From Legionella sp. PC997 (lineage in GTDB: Bacteria > Pseudomonadota > Gammaproteobacteria > Legionellales > Legionellaceae), in the NCBI RefSeq assembly GCF_014109825.1, contig NZ_CP059576.1, forward strand, positions 1 through 64,000: 64,000 bases of DNA, given 5' to 3'. The notes under the pieces are model-generated. The model saw only the letters and a program-made list of their open reading frames with translations. It searched no databases and had not been told where the DNA came from. This document shows positions 12,164-21,499 of this stretch, piece by piece. The translations under genes and the position numbers were made by a program. Positions within the stretch are counted from its first letter, which is position 1, and each line of letters begins with the position of its first letter.

Positions 12164-13138
12164 TTAAAGCCAGTTAGGAGAACTATCTTGCGTGCTTTCA
12201 TATTCTTCCTCTTCATCAAAGAGTTCTTTTTCATCAGCATCACTACTGGATTCAAGTTCTTCCTTAGTTTGTTTTTTTCTATTCTGTGGCGGAGTTAGTG
12301 AGTTTCTAAATAAACTATTTGGATGTCCGCCTTGAGATTCATTTTTCTTTTGCTCTAGGCTTTCTTTTGTTTTTATAGAATCAGCAATCTGTTTGAATGG
12401 ATTGGTTTCATCATATACTTCAGTGTGCAACAATTCTAAGTGGCGTTTAATGGATACTTGCGCCTCAGCTTCAAGAGAGCCTAATTTACTTCCAATAGTT
12501 GCTGCATGGTCTTTCAATAAAGTGCGGCACATATTAATAAACATCTTGCAAGTCTCTTTATTGAAATCGCGACTGGTAAAAAATTTCTCTGGATTGTCTC
12601 CTAATAACAATCGCTCAATATTTCGACGAAGCATGAATGCAGTTTGAGTTTTTTCGAACAGAATATGCTTGGGAAATGCAGTGTTGATGTTATCAGCGAT
12701 CTGACTGCGTTCGTTTTCAGGGGTGCATAAAGCCAATCGTTCTGCGATTGCTAATTCATTACCTTCAAGTACGCGCTCGGCGAGGGAGCTAAAACGATGG
12801 AAGGAAGCAGGATAAAATTCTCGTGAAAATAATGAGTGGGGTGCCTTATTTCGTGGATCAAGTAAGGAAGTGATACGCTGTCTGACTTGATATGCTTCTA
12901 CAATTACCGAGTGAAATGATTCCTCGCCTTTTGTTAGGTTACTTAATGATTTTATATGATGTCTATATTGTTTGAACTCTGACTCAGGGCACTCAGCAAT
13001 GATCAAAGTAGCAAGAGCAATTTGTTCTTTAGTGCTTAATGCGTTGAGTTCCTTAGCATTTGTTGCCAATGCGTCACCATTGCTGAGGTGCTTATAGGGA
13101 TTTTTTAGCGTAGTTAAATCTATACGAGTAAATGCCAT
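12164..13138 (-). CDS. RavA-like hypothetical protein, candidate Dot/Icm effector
   Basis: This 324-residue protein is mostly helical and hydrophilic with no signal peptide or membrane segment. Its C-terminus is strongly acidic (DEKELFDEEEEYE, then STQDSSPNWL), resembling the E-block signal of Dot/Icm substrates. In L. pneumophila the gene beside hfq is, to my recollection, the effector ravA; the matching position suggests an ortholog, but I cannot align the sequences. The start at 13138 has a near-perfect AAGGAGG. It is divergent from hfq. Function is unknown. Confidence 0.6.
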   Translation of the reverse strand: MAFTRIDLTTLKNPYKHLSNGDALATNAKELNALSTKEQIALATLIIAECPESEFKQYRHHIKSLSNLTKGEESFHSVIVEAYQVRQRITSLLDPRNKAPHSLFSREFYPASFHRFSSLAERVLEGNELAIAERLALCTPENERSQIADNINTAFPKHILFEKTQTAFMLRRNIERLLLGDNPEKFFTSRDFNKETCKMFINMCRTLLKDHAATIGSKLGSLEAEAQVSIKRHLELLHTEVYDETNPFKQIADSIKTKESLEQKKNESQGGHPNSLFRNSLTPPQNRKKQTKEELESSSDADEKELFDEEEEYESTQDSSPNWL

Positions 13139-13408
13139 TTAATCCTCCTTAATGAAGATGAGAAAGTGTAATGAACAATATACAAAGGAGTTACTCCAGC
13201 AAAATAAAAGTTATCTCCTTTGTTCTCTTCCGGCCTAATTCACCGAAATTCCTTTTTAATCGAATTCAGAGTTAAATTTGCAAACTATAGTAACGGATTA
13301 AAATCGAACTGTCATGAAATTAATCTAAAGTTTTGTCAAAAAATGTCGAATAACTGATCAGATGCATGTTTTGCCTTTAAAAAATACAATAACAACAAGG
13401 AGTGGGCA

Positions 13409-13666
13409 ATGTCTAAAACTCATTTACTACAAGACCCCTTTTTAAATGAATTACGCAAAGAAAAGGTGCCTGTATCTATTTTTTTGGTAAACGGAATTAA
13501 ACTACACGGGATTGTGGACTCTTTTGATCAGTATGTAGTCATGCTGAAAAATTCGATCACCCAAATGGTTTATAAGCATGCAATTTCTACTGTTGTTCCT
13601 TCGCGTGCAATAAAAATGCCGGTTGAGGAGGAGAATTCTGCAGATGAGGGTAATGAGGCCGACTAA
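13409..13666 (+). CDS. hfq: RNA chaperone Hfq
   Basis: Hfq forms a hexameric Sm ring that pairs small RNAs with mRNAs. The 85-residue protein has Sm1 ([27 protein letters not shown]) and Sm2 ([12 protein letters not shown]) and a short acidic tail. AAGGAG precedes the ATG. hflX normally follows hfq in gammaproteobacteria; here it is about 7.8 kb further on, after an inserted giant gene and a decayed gene. A 12-bp perfect inverted repeat at 13715-13752 may end its transcript. Confidence 0.97.
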   Translation: MSKTHLLQDPFLNELRKEKVPVSIFLVNGIKLHGIVDSFDQYVVMLKNSITQMVYKHAISTVVPSRAIKMPVEEENSADEGNEAD

Positions 13667-13994
13667 AAATAGAGCATGTAACTTTACCTCATTAAGTTAT
13701 AGCGATGTGTATGAAACGTTGTCATTCCTGCCCTCGTGGAAATGACAACGTTGCTTAGTTAATCCAACCTAATAGCGCCTGAATGTTAGATTTCGATGAA
13801 ACAATCCTCGGGATTTCTTTAATTAAAGATTTATTACCGATCTATCCTTAAGAGAAACAGTAATATTGTCTCCTAGTGGATTTTCGATGTAGATTGTCAT
13901 CTACAATGTACTTAATAAATTGTTAATGAAATATATTCTATAATGATGTTATAAATCGATCACTTTTGATTATTTTTAATCAAGGAACTCTTCT
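13667..13994. other. Intergenic region between hfq and the giant gene
   Basis: These 328 bases contain a strong hairpin at 13715-13752 and otherwise AT-rich sequence. No gene is visible. An AAGGA ribosome-binding site for the giant gene lies at its end. The boundary of the inserted DNA probably falls here, but no att-like repeat is visible to me. Confidence 0.45.
13715..13752. terminator. Hairpin after hfq
   Basis: AACGTTGTCATT (13715-13726) and AATGACAACGTT (13741-13752) form a perfect 12-bp stem around a 14-base loop. It lacks a T-run, so it may be an mRNA 3' end stabiliser or a bidirectional signal rather than a classical terminator. Confidence 0.5.
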
Positions 13995-16900
13995 ATGTCT
14001 ATGTCTAAGAGTGAGCCCAAGTTTTATTATCTTGAGGGTTCAATTACACAAATTTACACTGCATGGGGCTTAGAAGAGATGTTGAACAGTCTGAACAAGG
14101 AAAATAATGAACAAATAGAAATGGATCTGTATGGACGAGTCTCAGTTTTCCATATACCCCACATTAAGGAAAAACTAGAAGAACATTTTTTACCTAAGGT
14201 TGAAACTAACGATAATGATCCAATTAGAAAGCGTTATATGCAGGGGGATATAGATAGTGGCAATTTAAGATTGATGACAGGAGAGATACCTTTCGTTGAC
14301 GAAAATGACCCATACTATGACTCTGGCAATATGCCTAAATATATAGACAATCGTGCTGCATATCTTGATTCCAAGAGCCTCCCAGCTGGAATATCCGTTT
14401 TTTATCAACAGGATAAACCTGAACAATGGATTATGGTTGTAACTAGAGAAACTCATTTACCCAAAAATGAATGTAAGGCTTACGTTTTAAGTTCAATAGA
14501 TCTGAACGCTTTTATACTAGATGATTCGCTTAAAACTGAAGAATTTAACTTGGACTCCTTACCTAATGGCCAGGAAAAATTAGTAAATCAGGCAGGTTTA
14601 CCTCAGGAGTTATCTGGAATATCGGACCTAATAAAACTTTTTTTAAAAAAAGATGGGAAAATTAATCCAAATGCTGATTTATTGTTTTCAGTCTTTACCG
14701 GAATGCTATCTAAACAGAAGAAATTTGATGATGATGAATTATGGCTGACCCTTCTCGGGCGTACCACGGAAATAATGGAAAATCGTTCTATTATAGCGTT
14801 AAATTCCTCATTAGAACCTCCCGATAAATTGAGCAAGGAAGAAATTCGAGATTGCCTGGATCCGGAGAGCAAACTCTTCAAGACACTAAAAGTCATTTTG
14901 GATAATGAATTAGTGCAGCAAAGCACGATTAAAGATCAATTAGTGCAATTTGTACACCATCTATATCAATTTGGGCGTCTAGATAAGTTTTCAACCTTCA
15001 ATTATTCTAATGAAGTAGACAGTGACTTTTTTGTCTTTTTTAACAGCTGGGCAAACAAAGCTAAAGGTCAGGAAGGAGAACTCATTTTAAGCGACACAAA
15101 GCTAGGTGAGTTACGAGACTTTCATGGCATGATTCGAACATTCAAAAATGCAACTGAGTTGATGACACTGCTCAAAGGGTCGAATAAACAGGTACAGCTT
15201 ACAGACCAATTGCTAAAACTTACTAAATTTATTGAGGAAAATGAGAAGGAACTAGACAAGAACGTTTTGTCATTAGCTTTTGAATTTATAGCAAGAGGTG
15301 AAGGAAAAGAAGTACCGTACAGCAAGCTAATTGGCTTTTTAAAACAAACTGCCGGAATTGAACAGATTCAACCAGGAGTCTTGCTTCAATTTTTATCTAA
15401 CCATATAGACGATGATACATTATTAGAGTCTGTTCAAGGAGTTCTAGTAAAATTAGTTGCTCTAAAAATAGAAAACTCTGAATTATATGAATTGGCCCTA
15501 AGCTCCGAAGAATTTAGAAAAGAAATTACTACTTTAGACCATTCTTCTGCTCAAGGAGCGTTAAAGATTCTATCTGAGCTAACGATTCCAGACTCTAAAT
15601 CATATGAGAAGTTAGTTCTAAGATCCGAAGAGTTTAGAAATAAAATTTCAAAATTAGAGGTTCAAGAAGCTCTAGCAAAACTAGTTGAGCTAAATATAGC
15701 AGATTCTAAACTATATGAATTGGTTGTAAATTCCGAAGAATTTAGGAAAGAAGTTGCTGCTTTAGATGGTGCCCTTGTTAAACGAACGTTACAAAAACTA
15801 GTTGAGCTAAAGATCCCAGACTCTAAATCATATGAGAAGTTGGTTTTAAGATCAGAAGAATTCAGAAAGCTAATTGCTGCTAAAGATACTAAAGTTGATG
15901 CTAAAGCTACTAAAGATGCTAAAGACGCTGAAGAAATTCAAAAATATATAAAATTGGCAAAAAATTTGGATGAAATAGGCTATTTTTCAGCTTTTTCCCA
16001 ATTATCTACTAATTTAAATTGGGTAAGCTCATTTAATGAGCTTGTGAAAAATAAAGGAATAAAGGATAGCTTGGTTCAAAAATTAGCTGCGCCAGATGTT
16101 GCCAAATCATGTAAACCGATATTAGAAAATTCCTTATTAAAGAGTTTAGCTGCTGCAGATATAGAGATTGGTAAAGGGCAGGTGGATAAAATCCTTGATC
16201 CAGAAAATGCGCTGGCCAAGAAACTGCAAAGGATTACTAAAGAAGCTAATTCTGCCAGAAAAAAAGCTTTATATCAGTTGGCTATTGATCTAGATCAAAT
16301 TTGTGTTCTGGGAGCATTTGATAAGTTTGAAAAGGACGATAATGAATTTTTAGAATTGTTTCATAAGCTGGTTACGACTCCTGATAGTCAGTTGGTGTTA
16401 TCGTTAATGTTATCTAAAGATCCAGTGATTGGGATTGATGCATTAAGGTTAATGGCTTACAGTGGCAATGCGATTGAATCTTTTAAAAAGTTTTTAGAAA
16501 ATAACACTCCACAAGTGATTGATAAGCTAAATTGGCTTACTAAACATAGGGCTGAATATTCCAAAGAAATCACTTCGATGGCAATGGAATTTTTATTAAA
16601 ACATTCAGACATCGATTTTGAAAAATTTAAATTTGTTGTTACTTTTCTGAATAGCACTCCTAAGTGTGATGCGAGCAGAAAAAAGATGATAGAGTTCCTA
16701 TCAGCTCATTATAATGATCATGATTTAAGAAAATTATTTTCTGAAGTTACTGAAACTTATAAAAAACTTCATGCGCTTGGTGTAAATAAAACAACATTAT
16801 ATGAACTGGCCTTAGAAAACCAAGCTTTTCAAGATATTGTGCAGCACCACCTTTTACCAATGAATGCAGCAGATACAGCTGGAGGTTGTGGTCTCAAAAG

Positions 16901-19256
16901 AATAAAGGGAGGCATTTTTTCCGCTGAAGGTCTTAAAGACTATTGTATTAAAAAAAATTGGAGCTCAAATTATATCCTTACAGAGGATGCTCTCTTCTAC
17001 TTTAACAAATCAAAGAATGAGCTTCTTACTATAAATCTTGAGGAATCACAATTAGAAGAATTAAAGAAACAATTTCCTCTATCAATTACTCAATTAAAAA
17101 GCGATAATTTTGAGAAACTTACAAAGTTTGCTCTTCTCCAAGAACAAAATATAAGTCTAATTGGGTTAGCAGGTGAACTACATAAGTTAAATGCGATAAA
17201 TAGGTATGAAAGCCTTGCATCAGAAACTAAATATGCCTCTACATTTCTTCAATTTATCCAAATTCAATTCGTTACTATTAGTTCTGAGTTGCAAAAAAGA
17301 CTTCAATCCGATGATATTTCAACTACGAATATTAAAGCCTTATTGGATAATAAACGTTTAATCGCTTTAGCTAATGACTTAATTGATCCGAGTAAAAATC
17401 AATTTAAAGAATTATTAAATCCTAAGAGTGAAATCTCTCAAGCGATGCAAATATTATTGCAGTTAAGGTTAAATCATGAAAGAAAAGTGGCTTATAAATG
17501 GGCAATAATCGCATCGCCTACAGCAAAAAATTTCAGAAATGTTTTGTTCGACATTGATGCTAAAAAAATAAAACCGGAAACTACATCCAAAATAATTGAC
17601 ACCTTTTGTTCGCTCCAGTTCGGTGACAGAGACCAAAGGTCTGGCAGACCTAATTTTAATGGCAAAGATGTTTTTAGCATGTATTTACGTGCTGATGAGC
17701 AAGGTGAACGATTTAGGGAAATAGTGCTTCAGTTACCTCCGATAAGTGCGGATGAAGAATCCCTAGGTTTCTTTAGGATGGAAAAATCGCCTACTGAGGA
17801 AGAGTTTAAAAAATACCAGGAGTCACGTTACATCCTTACTACGGATGCACTCTTATTCTTTAACACCAAAGATAAGAGGCTCCTGACTATATCGGTAGAT
17901 AAGTTACAAATAGATGCATTAAATAAAATATTTACTCAACTACCTATTAAAAAATTGACAAATGAGCAGTTTAAACAACTTTCAGAGATTGTGCCGACTA
18001 TTAATAAAACTAACGCACAGCTAACTATGCTTGCTTACAACCTCTGCGAGTTGGGGGACATAACCAAATTTGATATTTTTACTGACTTGGAGCAGATTTC
18101 CTACTTTAATAAATTCTGTGATGATCCGGTCCTAAAAAAGATTTTAGGAGAGAAACTACATAGCCCAGAAGCAACCAAGGCTTTATTAAATAACAAGCGC
18201 GTAAGGGCTGTCATTGATGCAAATATTTCACCAACCGCTGAATTAATCGAGAAATTAGATAAAGAGTCTCCAGAATCACGACTCATAGATATACTATTGG
18301 AACTTAATGTAAAAAATCAAAAAGACTATAAATGGGCAATCCTCCCTTCTACCGTTGCAAAATTTGACAAAGTTTTCTCTGCGATAACAAAGGAACCATT
18401 GGATGAAGCAATAAAATCTAAAATAATTAAAACTCTTTGTTCGCTTCAGATGGGTGGCAAAGATGTTTTTGGTATGTATTTAGATACGGGTAATAGAGGA
18501 AAAGCATTTAGAAGTTCCCTATTTAAAATTGAAGATGCTTCTTCTCAAATAGGAGCCCGTTTGAGCAACGAGGCACCGGAAAAAGGCCGGTCATTTAATG
18601 CAGCAGAGCAAGAATATCGAAAAGGTTTATATACGGCGGTCTATGATAATCAGATCAAACTGTCTAAAGGATGTGACCTCCATTTGATGTCTGAGTTACC
18701 CTCAAATACAGTCAAATATAAAAATAGCTATATATTTATCCAAAAAGACGACGATACCAAGGGACTGTTTTATATTAACTCTGATGGAAAACATGAAAAA
18801 GTAAAAATTGATGATTTCCGTACACTTGAAAATTTAATAAAGGTCGAAAAAGATCGGGATAAGAATGCGAATAAATTATCTCTAAATGAGAAGCAAATGC
18901 ATGAAATGATAATAGCAAACGGAGGTCACATTCCGTACAAAGAGGAGTTTGAGGCTAATATTACGAAGGCTTCTCAGCAAATATTGTCTATTGTTGATGT
19001 GCGTAGGCGTAATTGGTTCATAGCAATTATAGAAACCTTGGCTGATGCTTTAAGTAATATTAAAACAATGCCCTCTCAGTGGAGGAGCGGAAAAACCTTT
19101 TTCTCTCAGACTACATCGGGTAATGAGGTTCGTACTTTAAATGAATCTCTTAAGGATCCTCAGACGCTTATGAAAAAGTATAAGGGAGGGATTAATGAGA
19201 TAAATAAAGATGCGGATTTATTTGAAGTGCCCTCAGTTGTTCAAAAATTGGATTAG
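13995..19256 (+). CDS. Giant repeat-containing protein, candidate effector
   Basis: This is a 1753-residue, Lys/Glu/Leu-rich, largely helical protein with no signal peptide and no obvious membrane segment. I do not recognise its family. Two levels of internal repetition are visible. At about residues 483-640 there are four units of 37-40 residues built on (D/N)SxxYExxxxSEEFRK. At about 991-1250 and 1278-1515 two long modules each run from YILTxDAL(x)(F/Y)FN through LLxNKR and YKWAI to a CSLQ...GKDVFxMYL box. A divergent short unit (TTLYELALENQAF) recurs near 930. ATG 13995 is preceded by AAGGA. Its size, its AT-richness and its placement between hfq and hflX suggest an acquired Legionella effector; translocation is only an inference. 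Confidence 0.65.
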   Translation: MSMSKSEPKFYYLEGSITQIYTAWGLEEMLNSLNKENNEQIEMDLYGRVSVFHIPHIKEKLEEHFLPKVETNDNDPIRKRYMQGDIDSGNLRLMTGEIPFVDENDPYYDSGNMPKYIDNRAAYLDSKSLPAGISVFYQQDKPEQWIMVVTRETHLPKNECKAYVLSSIDLNAFILDDSLKTEEFNLDSLPNGQEKLVNQAGLPQELSGISDLIKLFLKKDGKINPNADLLFSVFTGMLSKQKKFDDDELWLTLLGRTTEIMENRSIIALNSSLEPPDKLSKEEIRDCLDPESKLFKTLKVILDNELVQQSTIKDQLVQFVHHLYQFGRLDKFSTFNYSNEVDSDFFVFFNSWANKAKGQEGELILSDTKLGELRDFHGMIRTFKNATELMTLLKGSNKQVQLTDQLLKLTKFIEENEKELDKNVLSLAFEFIARGEGKEVPYSKLIGFLKQTAGIEQIQPGVLLQFLSNHIDDDTLLESVQGVLVKLVALKIENSELYELALSSEEFRKEITTLDHSSAQGALKILSELTIPDSKSYEKLVLRSEEFRNKISKLEVQEALAKLVELNIADSKLYELVVNSEEFRKEVAALDGALVKRTLQKLVELKIPDSKSYEKLVLRSEEFRKLIAAKDTKVDAKATKDAKDAEEIQKYIKLAKNLDEIGYFSAFSQLSTNLNWVSSFNELVKNKGIKDSLVQKLAAPDVAKSCKPILENSLLKSLAAADIEIGKGQVDKILDPENALAKKLQRITKEANSARKKALYQLAIDLDQICVLGAFDKFEKDDNEFLELFHKLVTTPDSQLVLSLMLSKDPVIGIDALRLMAYSGNAIESFKKFLENNTPQVIDKLNWLTKHRAEYSKEITSMAMEFLLKHSDIDFEKFKFVVTFLNSTPKCDASRKKMIEFLSAHYNDHDLRKLFSEVTETYKKLHALGVNKTTLYELALENQAFQDIVQHHLLPMNAADTAGGCGLKRIKGGIFSAEGLKDYCIKKNWSSNYILTEDALFYFNKSKNELLTINLEESQLEELKKQFPLSITQLKSDNFEKLTKFALLQEQNISLIGLAGELHKLNAINRYESLASETKYASTFLQFIQIQFVTISSELQKRLQSDDISTTNIKALLDNKRLIALANDLIDPSKNQFKELLNPKSEISQAMQILLQLRLNHERKVAYKWAIIASPTAKNFRNVLFDIDAKKIKPETTSKIIDTFCSLQFGDRDQRSGRPNFNGKDVFSMYLRADEQGERFREIVLQLPPISADEESLGFFRMEKSPTEEEFKKYQESRYILTTDALLFFNTKDKRLLTISVDKLQIDALNKIFTQLPIKKLTNEQFKQLSEIVPTINKTNAQLTMLAYNLCELGDITKFDIFTDLEQISYFNKFCDDPVLKKILGEKLHSPEATKALLNNKRVRAVIDANISPTAELIEKLDKESPESRLIDILLELNVKNQKDYKWAILPSTVAKFDKVFSAITKEPLDEAIKSKIIKTLCSLQMGGKDVFGMYLDTGNRGKAFRSSLFKIEDASSQIGARLSNEAPEKGRSFNAAEQEYRKGLYTAVYDNQIKLSKGCDLHLMSELPSNTVKYKNSYIFIQKDDDTKGLFYINSDGKHEKVKIDDFRTLENLIKVEKDRDKNANKLSLNEKQMHEMIIANGGHIPYKEEFEANITKASQQILSIVDVRRRNWFIAIIETLADALSNIKTMPSQWRSGKTFFSQTTSGNEVRTLNESLKDPQTLMKKYKGGINEINKDADLFEVPSVVQKLD
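15442..15880 (+). repeat. Four tandem ~38-residue repeats within the giant gene
   Basis: Units start near 15442, 15560, 15671 and 15789. Units 1 and 3 resemble each other (LYELxxxSEEFRKExxxLD), as do units 2 and 4 (IPDSKSYEKLVLRSEEFR), so the array looks like a duplicated two-unit block of about 77 residues. DNA identity between units 2 and 4 is visibly high, indicating a fairly recent duplication. Confidence 0.8.
16966..18537 (+). repeat. Tandem ~265-residue module duplication in the giant gene
   Basis: Module A (about 16966-17743) and module B (about 17826-18537) share ordered landmarks: YILTxDAL, LLTI, LLxNKR, YKWAI, the CSLQ box and GKDVFxMYLxxxxxGxxFR. Protein similarity is clear but DNA has diverged, so this duplication is older than the short repeats upstream. 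Confidence 0.75.
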
Positions 19257-19398
19257 CTAATATGCTTAAAGTAAACTAACTCCGTGTTCGTGAAAAGTTC
19301 ACGATACACGAAGCTCTTAATAAAGAGGCCGCTCGAAGAACTCTAAAGAAGTATATATTTTAAATTTACTTTAAATCTAATAGTAGTCTGGAAAAATG

Positions 19399-19430
19399 AT
19401 ATCTGCTCTAGATAATATAAGAGCAGATAT
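19399..19430. terminator. Hairpin downstream of the giant gene
   Basis: ATATCTGCTCT (19399-19409) and AGAGCAGATAT (19420-19430) make a perfect 11-bp stem with a 10-base loop, about 140 bases after the stop codon. There is no T-run, so termination is only suggested. Confidence 0.45.
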
Positions 19431-19512
19431 GCACTCAAATTATCAGTGGCTACTCTATTTTTAATAAGAATTTTAACTTAAGTTATACCAAATTTGAAAA
19501 ACAATATGAAAT

Positions 19513-21388
19513 ATGGATGTTGAACAAGTTAATCTAAAAATTCCTTACTCACGGTAACCTTCTTAAGCATTGCGCTTTTTTATGTAGTAGTTGTCTTCTA
19601 CGCATTTGAAATTTTTTATCAATTTAATTTTTTGCAAATTAGTTCTGTTTCCATAGCCTTTTTTACTTTGTTAATCGGGACTTACAGCTTATTTGGCAGT
19701 GGTTTTACCAAAAAGTTGGATGTGAGGCCGATCAATCTATTTGTTTCACTATTAATGGTTCTTTTTTTAATCGGGATAGGAGCCTCCTTTATCCACCCCT
19801 GTCTTGCCTATGCAAGAACTTATCCGTTATTGGAGATGGAATTAGGTTTAAATTATCATCTGGATACCATTTTTCATGTTTCAATCATTCAAAGCATCCT
19901 CAATTTTGGTTATGCGAGTATTGCCCAGCATGGGCTCCAATTCTAAGTTACCATGTGTTAAGTCATTATATCGATGCGTTGATTCTTTCTCTAACGAAAG
20001 TAGATCCGTACGATTCCTACGGAATGTTTTTTTACTTTAAAATATGGCTGTTTCTCTCTGCAGTCGTATTATTTTTATTTAATGTATTCAGAAATAATAA
20101 GATATTGTTTTTTTTTAGTTTTGTTACCCTTATACCGTTGTTAGTGGGGCGCTATAGTCCTGTTCTTTCTCATGGATTATGGTTTACCAGCTTAATTATC
20201 CTCTTTAGCTCAATTAGAGTGCATAAGATTTTTATTTCGGAAGAAAATAAGGGTGGCGACTTTGTTTTTTATTTTTTTTAGTCGTGGTAGTGGCTCTTGG
20301 GAAAGTCTCAAGTGGATTTGTATACGCCCTAGTTATCGGCCTTTATTTATGGTTGAAAAACCCTAAAAGTATTCGCATTTATGTACTGGGTTTTAGTTGG
20401 CTTTTATTTTTCTTCGTTTATCAAAAATGGTTAACGACATCAGAGACTCCTTTTACCACCGTGAATGTACTTTCAGAAAGCCCAGTACATTTAATTGTTT
20501 ATAACCTCAAAGCACTGCTTAAATATTTGACAGAAATCCGCCTTTCCCTTACGTTACCAACTATATACACTTCCCTTGCCATTTTGGTATTAATGGTACT
20601 TTTTTCTCGTGGAAAACAAACGCGAATATTATTGCTTTCAGGAATTGTCGCAACGCTCTTAATATATGGAGTTACTCACATTCGCAATGATTTGAGTGCA
20701 GCTGATATATATTATTTTGAATTTGGCCTGTTATTCATTCTGACGTTGTTTACGGTGCAATTCCTCGCTGTTCAAGAACAAGAAACTCGAGTTAAAAATG
20801 TGGATTCCGGTCATATCAAGGTATTTATTTTATCGTGTTGGTTTATACTCTCTTTCTTTTGTGTCAGACCAGATATCATGACACTGGGTCAGCATATTAA
20901 AAGTGCAAATAATGATCCCTTTTTATTTATTAACCGCGATTATAAACGCCTAAATTTACAAGCCCCTATTAGTTTTACGCAAATTTTGACGCATCATTTT
21001 AAGCCTGGAAATCTTTTTCAAAACAAACCAAGACCCCTATTTGATTTTAAAAATTCATTAATGTCCTTCATGAAAAAAATGAGCTCAAGAAGAACAGTTC
21101 GGTACTCTTTATCCCGAAAGAAATATATAAGAATGATTTACGTCAATTTGGTGGGGAGGTTTGGGCAAGAGGTCTCTTAATCTATGCTGTGACAGGAGTC
21201 CCTTTGATTCACGGCGTTCACTCTATTTCTCGCTATTATGGATTTAGGACTATAAGAAAGAAGCGTTATGGACGAATAAAGTAGATGATTTAGATTCTAT
21301 TTGTAAGGATTCTATTGCAAAAAATGTTATATTTGTTAAAAATTTTAAGCAACCGACCTTTAATGTCTACCATTGTATGGTTTCTTAG
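19513..21388 (+). pseudogene. Frameshifted polytopic membrane protein gene
   Basis: Pieces of one reading frame can be followed through at least five frame changes. MDVEQVNLK starts at 19513, then the frame shifts near 19545. Further shifts fall near 19930-19950, in a run of T near 20275, near 21070 in a run of A, and near 21255. The last piece ends at TAG 21386-21388. Joined, the pieces give about 620 residues with many hydrophobic helices and a soluble C-terminal part containing NSSVLFIPKE and WARGLLIYAVTGVPLIHG. It looks like a large membrane protein of the glycan-assembly kind, but I cannot name the family. Several breaks lie at homopolymers, so assembly error should be excluded; five breaks in one gene favour real decay. 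Confidence 0.75.
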
Positions 21389-21499
21389 AGTGCAACGTTT
21401 AAAAAGACGGTATAAACTTATTTTTATAAAGATAAAGAGATAATATATTTCAAATCCTTTAGTCACAGTAATAAAAATATATTTTCGGAGAAAAACCTA

